Positions 32,962 through 33,741 of a stretch of 33,741 bases of DNA are shown here, piece by piece; the stretch's first letter is position 1; each line of letters begins with the position of its first letter. The position numbers were made by a program, and so were the translations under genes. The notes beneath the pieces were generated by a model, which saw nothing but the letters and a program-made list of their open reading frames with translations, had not been told where the DNA came from and made no database searches. The stretch is from Actinotalea fermentans ATCC 43279 = JCM 9966 = DSM 3133 (GTDB lineage Bacteria; Actinomycetota; Actinomycetes; Actinomycetales; Cellulomonadaceae), in assembly GCA_000767215.1 (NCBI GenBank), contig AXCX01000014.1:1-33741 (forward strand), given 5' to 3'.

Positions 32962-33741
32962 CGGCCCTGAGCTTCGACCGCGTGAGCATCACCTATCCGC
33001 GCTCGACCACCCCGGTGCTCCGCGACGTCACGCTGACCGTCCCGGAGGGCGAGCTGTGCCTCGTCGTGGGACCGACCGGTTCGGGCAAGTCCACCTTGCT
33101 GCGGGCGGCCTGCGGGCTCGTCCCCCACTTCACGGGCGGGACCCAGGCCGGCCGCGTCCTCGTGGCGGGCCGGGACACGCGGGAGCACCTGCCGCGCGAC
33201 CTGGCCGACGTCGTCGGCGTCGTCGGCCAGGACCCGGCCGCGGGCTTCGTGACGGGCACCGTGGAGGACGAGCTCGCCTACGCGATGGAGCAGCTCGGCG
33301 TCGCGCCGGCCACCATGCGCACGCGCGTCGAGGAGGTGCTCGACCTGCTCGGCCTGACCCCGCTCCGGGAGCGGGCCCTGGGTGACCTCTCCGGCGGCGA
33401 GCAGCAGCGGGTGGCGATCGGCTCGGTCCTCACGCCCGGCCCACGGCTCCTGCTGCTCGACGAGCCGACGTCGGCCCTGGACCCCGGCGCCGCGGAGGAG
33501 GTCCTCGCAGCGCTGACCAGGCTGGTGCACGACCTCGGCCTCACGGTGGTCGTCGCCGAGCACCGCCTGGAGCGGGTCGTGCAGTACGCCGATCGGGTCG
33601 TCGCCGTCGGCGCGGACGGGACCGTGGCGGACGGGCCGCCCGAGGAGATGCTCGCGGTCGTCGCGGCCGCGCCCCCGATCGTCGAGCTGGGCCGCTGGGC
33701 CGGGTGGCGCCCGCTGCCCCTGTCGGTCCGCGACGCCCGCC
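32958..33741 (+). CDS. ecfA: ECF transporter ATPase (3' end outside window)
   Basis: An ABC-type ATPase of the ECF importer, 261 codons visible and still open at the end. Walker A GPTGSGKST (K44), Q-loop VGQDPAAGF, signature DLSGGEQQRVAIGS (LSGG from residue 144), Walker B and D-loop LLLLDEPTSALD, and the switch His in VVVAEHR are all intact. The GTG at 32958 overlaps the ecfT stop (GTGA) with AGGAGG 7 nt upstream. The last visible residues (GRWAGWRPLPLSVRDAR) look like a linker, so a second ATPase domain in the same chain is possible, as known for actinobacterial ECF systems. Confidence 0.9.
   Translation, partial: MTALSFDRVSITYPRSTTPVLRDVTLTVPEGELCLVVGPTGSGKSTLLRAACGLVPHFTGGTQAGRVLVAGRDTREHLPRDLADVVGVVGQDPAAGFVTGTVEDELAYAMEQLGVAPATMRTRVEEVLDLLGLTPLRERALGDLSGGEQQRVAIGSVLTPGPRLLLLDEPTSALDPGAAEEVLAALTRLVHDLGLTVVVAEHRLERVVQYADRVVAVGADGTVADGPPEEMLAVVAAAPPIVELGRWAGWRPLPLSVRDAR

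Overview
The window is very GC-rich, nearly every gene starts with ATG or GTG, and it carries several actinobacterial marker genes: rbpA, the lnt-ppm1 pair, and a pgsA/DUF881/sbp/DUF881 to garA/ftsR/DUF151/MerR block laid out as around Rv1822-Rv1830 of Mycobacterium tuberculosis. It is ordinary chromosome of a high-GC actinobacterium, most likely a Micrococcales (Cellulomonas-like) genus; the genus is an inference. I see no tRNA, rRNA, CRISPR array, transposase, integrase or phage gene.

Layout. 1-2884 (+): tail of an unknown gene, then lnt and ppm1 (lipoprotein acylation and polyprenol-phosphate-mannose synthesis). 2922-4726 (-): rbpA, with a SigR/SigH-type promoter, and an MFS exporter. 4921-8198 (+): a coupled operon of a small AraC regulator, a VOC protein and a class-II UvrA-like ATPase. 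8199-8345: convergent gap holding a 28-bp dif-like (Xer) site. 8346-11930 (-): ArsR, a GNAT acetyltransferase and a large PPDK-type ATP-grasp protein of unknown role. 11957-12223 (+): a small membrane protein. 12266-15664 (-): pyruvate carboxylase. 15819-18496 (-): garA, ftsR, DUF151, MerR (central metabolism and division control). 18590-22640 (-): rnb-like RNase, pgsA and the DUF881/sbp/DUF881 membrane set. 22656-25288 (-): a GH13 enzyme coupled to a luciferase-like flavoenzyme. 25412-26931 (+): cupin and App1-like phosphatase. 26965-30766 (-): threonine aldolase-like enzyme, DUF305 and DUF3105 proteins, a PilZ c-di-GMP receptor and a PduO-type cobalamin adenosyltransferase. 30767-33741 (+): cobalamin riboswitch followed by a surface-anchored DUF4430-like protein, an ECF T-component and an ECF ATPase that runs off the end.

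How it works together. The most interesting system is at the right end. A B12 riboswitch leads an operon encoding a secreted, membrane-tethered protein that resembles the cobalamin-capping domain of transcobalamins, fused in transcription to an energy-coupling-factor transporter. It sits beside the enzyme that converts imported cobalamin to adenosylcobalamin. This reads as a corrinoid capture, import and activation locus.

Gene orientation changes around the dif-like site: 6 of 8 genes to its left are on + and 20 of 26 to its right on -. That is what convergent replication forks would give if the chromosome terminus lies here. A second recurrent feature is a -10-like hexamer 6-7 nt before a start codon that lacks a Shine-Dalgarno sequence, suggesting several leaderless transcripts.
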